A stretch of 64,000 nt of DNA from Mycobacterium lepraemurium (GTDB lineage: Bacteria > Actinomycetota > Actinomycetes > Mycobacteriales > Mycobacteriaceae). The position numbers and the translations under genes are program-made. Location: NCBI GenBank assembly GCA_002291465.1, contig CP021238.1:744001-808000 (forward strand), written 5' to 3'. The notes beneath the pieces were generated by a model, which made no database searches, was not told the DNA's origin, and saw nothing but the letters and a program-made list of their open reading frames with translations. Positions 11,338 to 20,335 of this stretch are shown here, one piece after another (position 1 is the stretch's first letter; every line of letters begins with the position of its first letter).

Positions 11338-12178
11338 GTGGGTGAGCTGTTCCTCGGCAGTGAGGCTGTAGCGCGAGGCGTGTTGACGAGAAGTCGGCTG
11401 AGCACTGGCTACACCCGGCTGTTCCGAGACGTGTATGTCAGCAGAGACCACGAGGTTACCGCCGTGCTGCGCGCGAGGGCCGGGTGGCTGTGGAGCGGGC
11501 GCCGGGGTGTGGTCGCCGGGTTCTCCGCGGCGGCGCTGCACGGAAGCAAATGGGTTGACGCCATGACGGTGATGGACCTCATCCACCACAACCGCCACCG
11601 CCAGCCCGGGATCAGGGTTCATGAAGAGCGTATCGAAGAAGACGAAATTGCGGTCGTAGACGGGATTCTGGTGACCTCTGGCGTCCAGAACGGCCCTCGA
11701 TCTCGGTTGCTGGTACCCGACCACCGCAGCGGTTGCCGGCATCGATGCATTAGCCCGCGAAACCCGAATCAAGGTAGCCGATGTCGAGCTGATCGCGCAG
11801 AGGTACCCGTGGCGCCGCGGCATTGTCCGGGCAAGGGAAGCTGTCGCACTCTTCGACGGCGGGTCGCAGTTTCTCAAGGAGTACTGGCTGCGCGTTGTTT
11901 TGACCCAGGCCGGATTACCGCCACCACAGACGCAGATCCGGGTCGTTGATGACCTTGGCGACCCGGTGGCCTACCTCGATATGGGTTGGGAGGACCTGAA
12001 AGTCGAGGTCGAGTACGACGGTGATCATCATCGCAGCGACCGGCGTCAGTATGGCTGGGATATTCGTCGCTCGGAAATGCTGCAGCGACTCGGTTGGATC
12101 GTGGTGAGGGTGGTCGCCGGGAATCGGCCCGCCGACATCATTGCCCGGGTACGCGAGGCGCGCGCCCGCCGAGCGTGA
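11338..12178 (+). pseudogene. AbiEi-like/DUF559 endonuclease-fold protein, frameshifted (module 1)
   Basis: Two frames make one protein of about 280 residues. The N-terminal part (GTG 11338 to about 11680) has GSEAVARGVLTRSRLSTGYT and RRGVVAGFSAAALHGSKWVD, the winged-helix type seen in AbiEi-like antitoxins. A single extra base near 11679-11681 breaks the frame. The second frame then continues RTALDLGCWYP through AYLDMGWEDLKVEVEYDGDH and RRSEMLQRLGWIVVRV, a PD-(D/E)XK/Vsr-like DUF559 domain. It is a diverged paralogue of the intact gene at 29586-30458. The stop codon (12176-12178) lies inside the flanking palindrome. Function is unknown; the frameshift could be a sequencing error. Confidence 0.8.
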
Positions 12179-12226
12179 AGCTAGTTTCACGCTCGGCACC
12201 GAACGTGAAGCTAACTTCACGATCGA
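12168..12226. repeat. Two tandem type-A palindromes, right flank of DUF559 module 1
   Basis: The first has a perfect 12-base stem: GCCGAGCGTGAA (12168-12179) and TTCACGCTCGGC (12186-12197) around GCTAGT. The second (12199-12226), CCGAACGTGAAGCTAACTTC onward, is a near copy with one stem mismatch. Together they sit between the convergent ends of the DUF559 pseudogene and chsH3, so they could double as a bidirectional terminator. The first supplies the DUF559 stop codon. Confidence 0.8.
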
Positions 12227-12253
12227 CGGCAAAAAGGCAAGAAGGCCCGAACC

Positions 12254-13114
12254 CTACGCCGGGACCAGCTCGACGCCGGAGAGCACGACGGCGTTGTCGC
12301 GCGAAGGCGCGACAACGCTGGTCAGAAATCGCCCACCCTCTTTCCAGATGCCGACCTTCAGCGTTTCGCCGGGGAACGCTACCCCGGCGAAACGCGCGCC
12401 GTAGGCCGCCACCGCGCCGGCGTCGCCGTCGAGCAGGGCGTCGACGATCGCCTTGCAGGTCATGCCGTAGGTGCACAACCCGTGCAGGATCGGCTGGGAA
12501 AACCCTGCGGCAGCGGCGAATTCGGGATCCGAGTGCAGCGGGTTGCGGTCGCCGCACAACCGGTACAGCAGCGCCTGCTGCGGCAGGATCGGCACGTCGA
12601 CCTCCAGGTCGGGGGCCCGCTCCGGCGCGGCGTCGCCCCCCGACGGGCCGCGTTCCCCGCCGAAGCCGCCCTCGCCGCGGGCGAAGATCGAGCGCTTCTG
12701 CGTCCACAACAGGGTGCCGTCCGGCGCGGTCACCTTCGTCTCGCTCCAGATCACCGCGGCCTTGCCCTTGTCCCAGATGTCGGTGAACCGGGTGACGGCG
12801 CGCGCGGAGCCCGAAGGCGGCAGCGGAGCGGGCACCTCCACCCGCTCGGACGCGTGCAGCACCTTGCCCAGCTCGATGTCGATGCCGGGGAACTGCATGG
12901 TCGGCGGTTTGGTGGCGTGGAAGGTGGCGGCCACGTTGCCGAACGTCGGCAGCACTTGCGGGATGTCGTCGACCAGGTAGCGCAGTTCGCGCGGATCCAT
13001 CGGGTCGGCGCCGGCGCCCAGCGTCAGGTGGTAGAGCTGGACATCACTGCTGGCCCAAGAGAATTCGATGGGATCCAGCTCCGCGTTCAGCGCGACGTCT
13101 ACGTCGATCGGCAT
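12254..13114 (-). CDS. chsH3: ChsH3, R-specific enoyl-CoA hydratase (double hot-dog)
   Basis: This 286-residue protein has the hydratase-2 motif in its C-terminal half: CGDRNPLHSDPEFAAAAGFS followed by PILHGLCTYG, with the catalytic Asp and His. The N-terminal hot-dog is degenerate, as in Rv3538 (also 286 residues). Rv3538 was reported as ChsH3, hydrating the C22-C23 double bond of the five-carbon side chain with the opposite stereochemistry to EchA19. It follows kstD by one base on the same strand, so it is expected to be KstR-controlled from the site at 14800. Confidence 0.9.
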   Translation of the reverse strand: MPIDVDVALNAELDPIEFSWASSDVQLYHLTLGAGADPMDPRELRYLVDDIPQVLPTFGNVAATFHATKPPTMQFPGIDIELGKVLHASERVEVPAPLPPSGSARAVTRFTDIWDKGKAAVIWSETKVTAPDGTLLWTQKRSIFARGEGGFGGERGPSGGDAAPERAPDLEVDVPILPQQALLYRLCGDRNPLHSDPEFAAAAGFSQPILHGLCTYGMTCKAIVDALLDGDAGAVAAYGARFAGVAFPGETLKVGIWKEGGRFLTSVVAPSRDNAVVLSGVELVPA

Positions 13115-13115
13115 G

Positions 13116-14798
13116 TCAGTTCTCTCCCGCGATGTGCAGCGCCGCCAGGTAGCCGAATGTCATGGCCGGGCCGATGGTGCCACCCGGACCCGGGTACGTG
13201 TGGCCCATCACCGGCGCGCTGACATTGCCCGCGGCGTAGAGACCTTCGATGATACTGCCGTCGTCGCGCAGCGCGCGGCCGTGGATGTCGGTGCGGATGC
13301 CACCCTTGGTGCCCAAATCGCCCGGCACCATCTTGGCGGCGTAGTAGGGCGGATGGCTGATCTCGCCGAGGTTGGGATTGGGCTTGTTGGTGGGATCGCC
13401 GTAGTACCTGTCGTAGGCGCTCTCGCCGCGATGGTAGTCCTCGTCGATGCCGGTGCGCGCGAAGCCGTTGAACCGCTGCACGGTGGCCAGGAATTCGTCG
13501 ACCGGAAGGCCCGCCCGCGAGGCCACCTCCTCGAGCGTGTCGGCCTGGATGATGACGCCGGACTTCAGCCATTTACGCGGAATGCGTTGCCCCGGTTGCA
13601 ATCCGGCGAAGATGTAGCGATCCCGGTACTGCTGGTCGAACACCAGCCACGCCGGGATGTTCTCGCCCGGCCCCGGGCCCTGACCGTATTCGCCGCCGTA
13701 CATGTGATGGCAGGCCTCGACATAGGGCATCGACTCGTTCATGAACCGCTTGCCCGACATGTTGACGATGATCGACCCCGGCGAATTGCGCTCGGACAGC
13801 GCGAACCACGGCGCGCCCACCAGCGGCACCGTCGGACCCCACCAGGCGTCTTCCATCAATTCCAGTGCGGCGCCCAGCTTTTCGGCCGCCAGAATCCCGT
13901 CACCGGTGTTTGCCTTGGCGCCCACGGTCCACTCGGTGGTGATGGGTGCGCGCTGGTATTTCACCCGCATCTGCTCGTTGTGCTCGAAGCCGCCGCTGGC
14001 CAGGATCACGCCGCGGCGGGCCCGGATCAGCCGCGGTTCGGCGGACTCGGCCGCCTGACTGTCGCGGACATAGACGCCGCGCACCACGCCGTCTTCGAGG
14101 TACACGTCGGTCAGCGCGGTGTTGAGCACCACCGGAACGCCGGCCCGCTGCAAACCGATGCGCAGCGGCCCGATCAGCGCCCGGCCCATGCCGACCAGGT
14201 TCTTGCCGGTCGCCTTGGCCCACATGGTGCGGGCGGCGACCTTCAGGCTGCGCAGCACACCCTGCGGGTGGCGCTTGAGTTGGTTCAACCGCACGTAGTC
14301 CTGTTGCATGACAACGACGTTCAGCGGCACCTTGCCGTACGCCGGTTCCAGGCCGGCTTCGTCGGGCCCCAGCTTGCGGGCGTTGAACGGCTTCGGCTCG
14401 ATCGACCGGCCCTCCGCGCGTCCGCCCGGCGACTCCGGGTAGTAGTCGGAGTACCGCGGCACCCAGCACATCTTCAACGGCGTGTGCTTGAGCACGAAGG
14501 ACAGCATTTCCGGCCCGCGTTCCAGGTAGGTGTCGATGCGTTCCGGCTCGACGACGTCGCCGATGATCCCGTGCAGATAGGTGCGGGCCGCCTCCGGGGT
14601 GTCCTTCACCCGATCACGCTTGAGCACTTCGTTATTTGGGATCCAAACACCGCCGCCCGACCGCGCGGTCGAGCCGCCGAAGTGGGGGGCCTTCTCGATG
14701 ACTATGGTGGAAAGACCCCGGTGAGCGGCGGTAAGGGCGGCCACCATACCGGCTCCGCCGCTCCCGACCACGACGACGTCGTACTCCTGCGCTGACAT
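13116..14798 (-). CDS. kstD: KstD, 3-ketosteroid delta1-dehydrogenase
   Basis: This 560-residue flavoprotein has an N-terminal FAD Rossmann motif VVVVGSGGAGMVAALTAAHRG (about 7-27) and the KstD-type PHFGGSTARSGGGVWIPNNE. The C-terminal AGNVSAPVMGHTYPGPGGTI segment matches the steroid-binding/FAD region near the catalytic Tyr and Gly. It introduces the C1-C2 double bond of androstenedione and, with KshA, triggers ring-B opening. ATG 14798 is chosen because homology begins there (MSAQEYDVVVVG); the KstR operator starts two bases upstream, leaving essentially no leader. It is co-transcribed with chsH3. Confidence 0.95.
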   Translation of the reverse strand: MSAQEYDVVVVGSGGAGMVAALTAAHRGLSTIVIEKAPHFGGSTARSGGGVWIPNNEVLKRDRVKDTPEAARTYLHGIIGDVVEPERIDTYLERGPEMLSFVLKHTPLKMCWVPRYSDYYPESPGGRAEGRSIEPKPFNARKLGPDEAGLEPAYGKVPLNVVVMQQDYVRLNQLKRHPQGVLRSLKVAARTMWAKATGKNLVGMGRALIGPLRIGLQRAGVPVVLNTALTDVYLEDGVVRGVYVRDSQAAESAEPRLIRARRGVILASGGFEHNEQMRVKYQRAPITTEWTVGAKANTGDGILAAEKLGAALELMEDAWWGPTVPLVGAPWFALSERNSPGSIIVNMSGKRFMNESMPYVEACHHMYGGEYGQGPGPGENIPAWLVFDQQYRDRYIFAGLQPGQRIPRKWLKSGVIIQADTLEEVASRAGLPVDEFLATVQRFNGFARTGIDEDYHRGESAYDRYYGDPTNKPNPNLGEISHPPYYAAKMVPGDLGTKGGIRTDIHGRALRDDGSIIEGLYAAGNVSAPVMGHTYPGPGGTIGPAMTFGYLAALHIAGEN

Positions 14799-14799
14799 G

Positions 14800-14813
14800 T
14801 AGAACACGTTATA
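14800..14813. promoter_or_regulatory. KstR operator, kstD/hsaE intergenic region
   Basis: TAGAACACGTTATA matches TnnAACnnGTTnnA fully. It abuts the kstD start codon and lies about 60 bases upstream of hsaE, so one site can repress both directions. Confidence 0.92.
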
Positions 14814-14871
14814 GAATTGCCCGGGGCGGCCGCTACTGGCCCGGTCGACCGTACGAGGAGACTGCAAGAAA

Positions 14872-15657
14872 ATGCTCAGTGTTGCCACCCGCGACGAGCT
14901 GGCTGCCGAGTTGGCGCAGGCCGAGCGGAGCGGTGAGCCCATCCCACCGCTGACCGCCGCCTACCCCGAGATCGACGTCGTCGACGCGTATGAGATTCAG
15001 CTGATCAACATCCGGCAGCGGGTCGCCGAGGGCGCCCGGGTGCTGGGCCACAAGGTCGGGCTGTCGTCGTTGGCGATCCAGCAAATGATGGGCGTCGACG
15101 AACCGGACTACGGGCATCTGCTCGACGACATGCAGTTGTTCGAAGACACCCCGGTCAAGACGAACCGCTACCTCTACCCCCGGGTGGAGGTCGAAGTCGG
15201 CTTCATCCTGAACGCCGACCTACCGGGGGCGGGCTGCACCGAGGACGACGTGATGGCGGCCACCGAGGCGTTCGTCCCGGCCATCGAGCTGATCGACACC
15301 CGGATCACCGACTGGAAGATCGAGTTGTGCGACACCATCGCCGACAATGCCTCGTCGGCCGGCTTCGTCCTTGGTGCGGCCCAGGTATCCCCGCAAGACA
15401 TCGACATCAAGGGGATCGACGCGGTGCTGCGCCGCAACGGTGAGGTGGTGGCCGAGGGCCGCACCGACGCGGTGCTGGGCAACCCGGTCACCGCGGTGGC
15501 CTGGCTGGCCCGCAAGGTGGACGGCTTCGGGGTGCGGTTGCGCAAGGGCGACGTGGTGTTGCCCGGCTCGTGCACGAAGGCGATCGACGCGCACCCCGGC
15601 GACGAGTTCGTCGCCGACTTCGCGGGCCTGGGTTCGGTGCGTCTGTCGTTCGAATAG
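14872..15657 (+). CDS. hsaE: HsaE, 2-hydroxypenta-2,4-dienoate hydratase family
   Basis: This 261-residue fumarylacetoacetase/hydratase-fold protein matches HsaE (Rv3536c). Conserved parts are GHKVGLSSLAIQQMMGVDEP, PRVEVEVGFILNADL (metal-binding acidic residues) and DKRDVVLPG-type text near the C-terminus (KGDVVLPGSCTKAIDAHPGD). It hydrates 2-hydroxyhexa-2,4-dienoate from ring A/B cleavage to 4-hydroxy-2-oxohexanoate. ATG 14872 follows a GAGGAG site. It is the first gene of hsaE-hsaG-hsaF. Confidence 0.94.
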   Translation: MLSVATRDELAAELAQAERSGEPIPPLTAAYPEIDVVDAYEIQLINIRQRVAEGARVLGHKVGLSSLAIQQMMGVDEPDYGHLLDDMQLFEDTPVKTNRYLYPRVEVEVGFILNADLPGAGCTEDDVMAATEAFVPAIELIDTRITDWKIELCDTIADNASSAGFVLGAAQVSPQDIDIKGIDAVLRRNGEVVAEGRTDAVLGNPVTAVAWLARKVDGFGVRLRKGDVVLPGSCTKAIDAHPGDEFVADFAGLGSVRLSFE

Positions 15658-15708
15658 GCTCGAATTAAATCGACCAACTTAAATCTCAACAGCTTCGTAA
15701 GGAGCGTC

Positions 15709-16599
15709 ATGCCGACTAAAGCAAAAGTTGCGATTGTCGGGTCGGGGAACATCAGCACGGACCTGCTCTACAAGCTGCTGCGATCCGACTGGCTGGAACC
15801 GCGCTGGATGGTCGGCATCGACCCGCAGAGCGAGGGCCTGGCCCGTGCCCGCAAGCTGGGCTTGGAGACCACCCACGAGGGGGTCGACTGGCTGCTGGCG
15901 CAGCCGGAGAAACCCGACCTGGTCTTCGAGGCGACTAGCGCCTACGTGCACCGCGATGCCGCCCCCAAGTACGAGGCCGCCGGCATCCGGGCCATCGACC
16001 TGACGCCCGCCGCGGTGGGGCCGGCCGTCATCCCGCCGGCGAACCTGCGCCAGCACCTGGACGCGCCGAACGTCAACATGATCACCTGCGGCGGGCAGGC
16101 CACGATTCCGATCGTCTACGCCGTCAGCCGCGTCATCGAGGTACCCTACGCCGAGATCGTCGCCTCGGTGGCGAGCGTGTCGGCGGGCCCGGGCACCCGG
16201 GCCAACATCGACGAGTTCACCAAGACCACCAGCCGGGGCGTGGAGACCATCGGCGGCACCAAGCGGGGTAAGGCGATCATCATCCTCAACCCGGCCGACC
16301 CGCCGATGATCATGCGCGACACCATCTTCTGCGCCATCCCCGAGGACGCCGACCGGGACGTGATCGCGCAGTCGATTCACGACGTCGTCAAAGAGGTGCA
16401 GACCTACGTGCCCGGCTACCGGCTGCTCAACGAGCCGCAGTTCGACGACCCGTCGCTCAACTCCGGCGGCCAGGCGCTGGTCACCAGCTTCGTCGAGGTC
16501 GAGGGCGCCGGCGATTACCTGCCCCCGTACGCGGGCAACCTGGACATCATGACCGCCGCGGCCACCAAGGTCGGCGAGGAGATCGCCAAGGAATCTTGA
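15709..16599 (+). CDS. hsaG: HsaG, acylating aldehyde dehydrogenase
   Basis: This 296-residue protein has the NAD-binding [18 protein letters not shown] (7-24) and the catalytic Cys127 in [17 protein letters not shown]. It matches HsaG (Rv3535c), which converts propanal to propionyl-CoA and channels it directly from its partner aldolase HsaF. An AAGGAG site precedes ATG 15709. It is separated from hsaF by a 78-base MIRU-like insertion rather than a direct overlap. Confidence 0.94.
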   Translation: MPTKAKVAIVGSGNISTDLLYKLLRSDWLEPRWMVGIDPQSEGLARARKLGLETTHEGVDWLLAQPEKPDLVFEATSAYVHRDAAPKYEAAGIRAIDLTPAAVGPAVIPPANLRQHLDAPNVNMITCGGQATIPIVYAVSRVIEVPYAEIVASVASVSAGPGTRANIDEFTKTTSRGVETIGGTKRGKAIIILNPADPPMIMRDTIFCAIPEDADRDVIAQSIHDVVKEVQTYVPGYRLLNEPQFDDPSLNSGGQALVTSFVEVEGAGDYLPPYAGNLDIMTAAATKVGEEIAKES

Positions 16600-16677
16600 G
16601 CGCGACGGCGGGAGGAACGCAATCATGAGCCGCGCCAACGACGATGCAGAGCGAAGCGATGAGGAGGGGTGGCGCCG
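16600..16677 (+). repeat. MIRU-like element carrying an 18-residue ORF between hsaG and hsaF
   Basis: Between the hsaG stop and the hsaF start lies a 78-base segment containing GACGATGCAGAGCGAAGCGA and TGAGGAGGGG, the hallmark text of mycobacterial interspersed repetitive units. It carries GGAGG at 16611-16615, ATG at 16625, and encodes [18 protein letters not shown]. The TGA (16679-16681) overlaps the hsaF ATG as ATGA. This is the known MIRU habit of inserting at stop-start junctions and keeping translational coupling. I see no second copy in the window. Confidence 0.85.
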
Positions 16678-17733
16678 ATGAGTGATATTTTCTTCAACCC
16701 GATTTGGGACGTCCGGCTGACCGACACGTCGCTGCGCGACGGCAGCCACCACAAGCGCCACCAGTTCACCAAGGACGAGGTGCAAGCCATCGTCGCGGCG
16801 CTGGACGCCGCGGGGGTGCCGGTCATCGAGGTCACGCACGGCGACGGGCTGGGCGGCTCGAGCTTCAACTACGGGTTCTCCAAGACCCCGGAGCAGGAGC
16901 TGATCAAGCTGGCCGCCGAGACCGCCAAGGAGGCCAAGATCGCCTTCCTGATGCTGCCCGGGGTGGGCACCAAGGAGGACATCAAGGAGGCCCAGAACAA
17001 CGGCGGCTCGATCTGCCGGATCGCCACGCACTGCACCGAGGCCGACGTGTCCATCCAGCACTTCGGCCTGGCCCGCGAACTCGGGCTGGAGACCGTCGGC
17101 TTCTTGATGATGAGCCACACCATCTCGCCGGAAAAACTGGCCCAGCAGGCCTGCATCATGGCCGACGCCGGCTGCCAGTGCGTCTACGTGGTCGACTCGG
17201 CCGGCGCCCTGGTGCTCGAGGGCGTGCGCGACCGGGTGGCCGCGCTGGTCGCCGAGCTCGGCGACGACGCCCAGGTCGGTTTCCACGGGCACGAGAACCT
17301 GGGGCTCGGGGTGGCCAACAGCGTCGAGGCCGTCCGGGCAGGCGCCAAGCAGATCGACGGCTCGTGCCGCCGGTTCGGTGCCGGGGCGGGCAACGCGCCC
17401 GTCGAGGCGCTAATCGGCGTGTTCGACAAGATCGGCGTCAAGACCGGCATCGACTTCTTCGACATCGCCGATGCCGCCGAGGAGGTGGTCGCGCCGTCCA
17501 TGCCCGCCGAGTGCCTGCTCGACCGCAACGCGCTGATCATGGGCTATTCCGGGGTGTACTCGAGCTTCCTCAAGCACGCCATCCGCCAGTCCGAGCGTTA
17601 CGGGGTGCCCGCGCACCAGCTGCTGCACCGGGCCGGTCAGCGCAAACTCATCGGCGGTCAGGAAGACCAGCTGATCGACATCGCGCTGGAGATCAAGCGC
17701 GAGCAGGAAAGCGGGGCCGCGGCGGCGCGCTGA
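16678..17733 (+). CDS. hsaF: HsaF, 4-hydroxy-2-oxohexanoate aldolase
   Basis: This 351-residue DRE-TIM metallolyase has [20 protein letters not shown] at the N-terminus (Arg, Asp and His of the active site). Metal ligands are in FHGHENLG and a C-terminal DmpG-type dehydrogenase-contact region follows ([13 protein letters not shown]). It matches HsaF (Rv3534c); the products pyruvate and propanal pass to HsaG. ATG 16678 is preferred over GTG 16669 because GAGGAGG ends ten bases before it and it forms ATGA with the MIRU ORF stop. Confidence 0.94.
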   Translation: MSDIFFNPIWDVRLTDTSLRDGSHHKRHQFTKDEVQAIVAALDAAGVPVIEVTHGDGLGGSSFNYGFSKTPEQELIKLAAETAKEAKIAFLMLPGVGTKEDIKEAQNNGGSICRIATHCTEADVSIQHFGLARELGLETVGFLMMSHTISPEKLAQQACIMADAGCQCVYVVDSAGALVLEGVRDRVAALVAELGDDAQVGFHGHENLGLGVANSVEAVRAGAKQIDGSCRRFGAGAGNAPVEALIGVFDKIGVKTGIDFFDIADAAEEVVAPSMPAECLLDRNALIMGYSGVYSSFLKHAIRQSERYGVPAHQLLHRAGQRKLIGGQEDQLIDIALEIKREQESGAAAAR

Positions 17734-17786
17734 GCCGCCGCGTTCGCACAGCCGACGCAAAGCTTGCGCGGGTAACCTGGCGCGCA

Positions 17787-18090
17787 TGAGTGCATCCAAC
17801 ACAGTCGGCGCCCGTCGCCGCGGGCTGTACGGCCTGCTCGCCGGGGGGTACTCACCACTGCCGCCGCGACGGTGATCGCGCTACCCGTGGCGGGCGTCGC
17901 CCACGCGGAATGCAATCAGGACGTCGGTCAGTCCATCGACTCGTACCTGCAGAAGCACCCGGACCTGCACCAGCAGCTGCAGCAAAGGTCGCAGGCCGAG
18001 GGTGGCAACGGCAACGTCATCGACTACCTCAATCGGCATCCCGACGTGCGCCAGCACCTGATCGACCTCTCGCACTCCTGCCCGTCCTAG
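17787..18090 (+). pseudogene. Secreted hemophore-like protein, frameshifted in the signal peptide
   Basis: ATG 17787 starts MSASNTVGARRRGLYGLLAG. A run of six G (17843-17848) then shifts the frame; removing one G continues GVLTTAAATVIALPVAGVAH and a typical A-x-A signal cleavage site. The mature part, from ECNQDVGQSIDSYLQKHPDL to NRHPDVRQHLIDLSHSCPS, has two HPD-containing helical repeats and two Cys. These are the hallmarks of the small mycobacterial hemophore-related family (Rv0203 type). Either a one-base lesion or a homopolymer read error; if corrected, a normal secreted protein of about 100 residues. Confidence 0.7.
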
Positions 18091-18155
18091 GTGAGCCGGC
18101 CTCGTCGCGCGACGCCGTGGGCGACGCGCGGGAACGTTCGCCATTGACGAAAAAG

Positions 18156-18169
18156 TAGAACACGTTCTA
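18156..18169. promoter_or_regulatory. KstR operator before the Rv3531c-like pseudogene
   Basis: TAGAACACGTTCTA is a full match to the KstR consensus and palindromic apart from its centre. It ends ten bases before the GTG at 18180, so the transcript would be leaderless or nearly so. The operator is intact although all three downstream genes are broken. Confidence 0.92.
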
Positions 18170-18179
18170 GCGTCTAGGC

Positions 18180-18405
18180 GTGTTCTCTGATCCGCTCACC
18201 TCCGCGATCGCCGAGGCCGAAAATCTGGTGGCCGCGGCGCCGCACATCGAGACCGAAGCCGACGGCCCCACCGTCGAGCTGGTCGACTTCGACGCCGTAC
18301 CGGCCAAAGCTGCCCTACTACGAGCACAACAAGATCTCCGACGACGAATGGCGGGCGCGAATCGCGTTGCGCCAACAACAGATTGCGGAAAGGATGCTGG
18401 GGTGA
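18180..18405 (+). pseudogene. Rv3531c-like protein remnant (large internal deletion plus frameshift)
   Basis: GTG 18180 gives MFSDPLTSAIAEAENLVAAA and about 28 residues of the N-terminus of a protein that is near 375 residues in M. tuberculosis (Rv3531c). The frame then jumps directly to a C-terminal segment (VELVDFDAVPA). An extra A near 18305 breaks the frame, after which the second frame reads KLPYYEHNKISDDEWRARIA and ends at TGA 18403. About 300 codons are missing. The product is certainly non-functional. Identity to Rv3531c rests on the N-terminus and on position before Rv3530c. Confidence 0.8.
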
Positions 18406-18407
18406 CG

Positions 18408-19184
18408 ATGGCAGGGATGCTCGACGGCAAGGTGGTCGTCGTCAGCGGCGTGGGACCGGGGCTGGGCACCACGCTGGCGCACCGATGTGCCGACACCGCG
18501 GCTTTGCCGGCCTGGCCGCGATCGACCGGCTGGAGAAGGTGGCCAAGGAGGTCAACGACGGCGGCCACCGGGCCCTGGCGGTGCGCACCGACATCACCGA
18601 CGACGACGAAGTCGCCTACTTGGTCGAGACCACCATGGCGACCTACGGCAGGGCCGACGTGCTAATCAACAACGCGTTCCGGGTGCCGTCGATGAAACCC
18701 TTGGCGGAAACCAGTTTTCAGCACATCCGCGATGCGATCGAGTTGAGCGCGCTGGGTGCGCTGCGGCTGATCCCAGGCCTTCACGCCCGCGCTGGAGACG
18801 GCGCACGGATCCATCGTCAACGTCAACTCCATGGTGCTGCGTCATTCGCAGGCCAAGTACGGTGCGTACAAGATGGCCAAGTCGGCGCTGCTGTCCATGT
18901 CGCAGTCGCTGGCCACCGAGCTGGGCGAAAAGGGCATCCGGGTCAATTCGGTTGCGCCGTGCTACATCTGGGGCGACACCTTGCAGGACTACTTCGAGCA
19001 CCAGGCGGGCAAGTACGGCACCACGGTCGAGCAGATCTACGCTGCCACCGCCGCCAACTCCGACCTCAAACTCCTGCCCACCGAGGACGAAGTCGCCTCG
19101 GCCATCATGTTTTTGGCTAGCGACCTGTCCAGCGGCATCACCGGGCAGACCTTGGACGTCAGCTGCGGGGAATACCACACGTGA
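18408..19184 (+). pseudogene. Rv3530c-like short-chain dehydrogenase, multiply frameshifted
   Basis: ATG 18408 starts MAGMLDGKVVVVSGVGPGLG. The frame is lost near 18495-18515 and resumes in another frame as AIDRLEKVAKEVNDGGHRAL and onward through LINNAFRVPSMKPLAETSF. An extra C near 18773 (ATCCCAGG for ATCCAGG) shifts it again before the catalytic YGAYKMAK. The last part runs to TGA 19182-19184 (GITGQTLDVSCGEYHT). Assembled, it is a complete SDR of about 258 residues like Rv3530c. Two or more frameshifts make a functional product unlikely. Confidence 0.85.
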
Positions 19185-20323
19185 GCGATCGCACCGACAT
19201 CGGCACCGTCGAGGAGCTGCACGCATCGGCCACCAGGCTGACCGGGCTCGACGACTTCGGCACCGACGACGACAACTACCTGCAGGCGCTGGAGGTGCTG
19301 CTGGACTCCTACCGGCGGGAAGCCGGCCTTACGGTGTTGGGCAGCAAGATGAATCGCTTCTTTCTGCGCGGCGCCCTGGTGGCGCGCCTGCTGTCGGAGT
19401 CGGCCTAGAAGCAATACCCGCAGTACGCCGACGTCGCGATCCAACGGCCGATCTTCGTGACCGGCCTGGTGCGCACCGGGACCACGGCGCTGCACAGGCT
19501 GCTGGGCGCCGATCCCGCGCATCAGGGCCTGCACATGTGGCTGGCCGAATTCCCGCAGCCGCGGCCGCCGCGCGAGCCTGGGAGTCCAACCCGCTGTACC
19601 GTCAGCACGACGCGCAATTCACCCAGCACCACCGGGACAACCCCGGCTACACCGGACTGCACTTCATGGCCGCCTACGAGCTGGAGGAGTGCTGGCAGCT
19701 GCTGCGGCAGTCGCTGCACTCGGTGTCGTATGAAACGTTGGCGCATGTCCCTAGTTACGCGCAGTGGCTGTCCGAACAGGACTGGACGCCGTCGTATCAG
19801 CGGCACCGCCGCAAGCTTCAGCTGATCGGGCTCAACGACGCCGACAAGCGCTGGGTGCTGAAGAACCCCAGCCACCTGTTCGCGCTGGACGCGTTGATGG
19901 CCACCTACCCGGACGCGCTGGTGATCCAGACTCATCGCCCGGTCGAAACGATCATGGCGTCGATGTGCTCGCTGGCCCAGCACACCGCCGAAGGATGGTC
20001 GACCACGTTCGTCGGGGCCCAAATCGGTGCTGACGCAATGGATACCTGGTCGCGGGGGCTGGAGCGGTTCAACACCGCGCGGGCCAAGTACAACCCGGCG
20101 CAGTTACGACGTCGACTACAAGGAGTTGATCGCAGACCCGCTGGGCACCGTGGCCGACATCTACCGGCACTTCGGCCTGACGCTGACCGAGGAGGCGAAG
20201 GCGGCCATGGCCAACACCCACACCGACAGCCAGTCCGGCGAGCGGGCGCCCAAGCACAGCTACTCGCTGGCCGACTACGGCCTCAGCGTGGAGACGGTCA
20301 AGGAGCGGTTCGCCGGGCTGTGA
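19181..20323 (+). pseudogene. Rv3529c-like sulfotransferase-family protein, nonsense plus two frameshifts
   Basis: GTG 19181 overlaps the previous stop. The reading frame (RTDIGTVEELHASATRLTGL) meets TAG at 19406-19408 where homologues have Trp (ESA-W-KQYP). It continues with the PAPS-type P-loop FVTGLVRTGTTALHRLLGAD, loses one base near 19577, and in the next frame reads through WVLKNPSHLFALDALMATYP. It then loses two bases at 20105/20106, and a third frame carries DVDYKELIADPLGTVADIYR to the stop at 20323. Three independent lesions argue for real decay. Confidence 0.88.
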
Positions 20324-20335
20324 TCGCCCGCGCAG

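Noticed and set aside
10039..11877. 612-codon minus-strand open frame opposite ltp2
   Set aside because: High-GC antisense shadow of ltp2; composition and lack of motifs argue against coding.
12168..12226. CRISPR-like repeats
   Set aside because: Only two tandem palindromes without regular spacers or cas genes.
17757..17775. Possible KstR2 site (GCAAAGCTTGCG) before the hemophore-like gene
   Set aside because: Spacing and core differ from AnCAAGnnCTTGnT.
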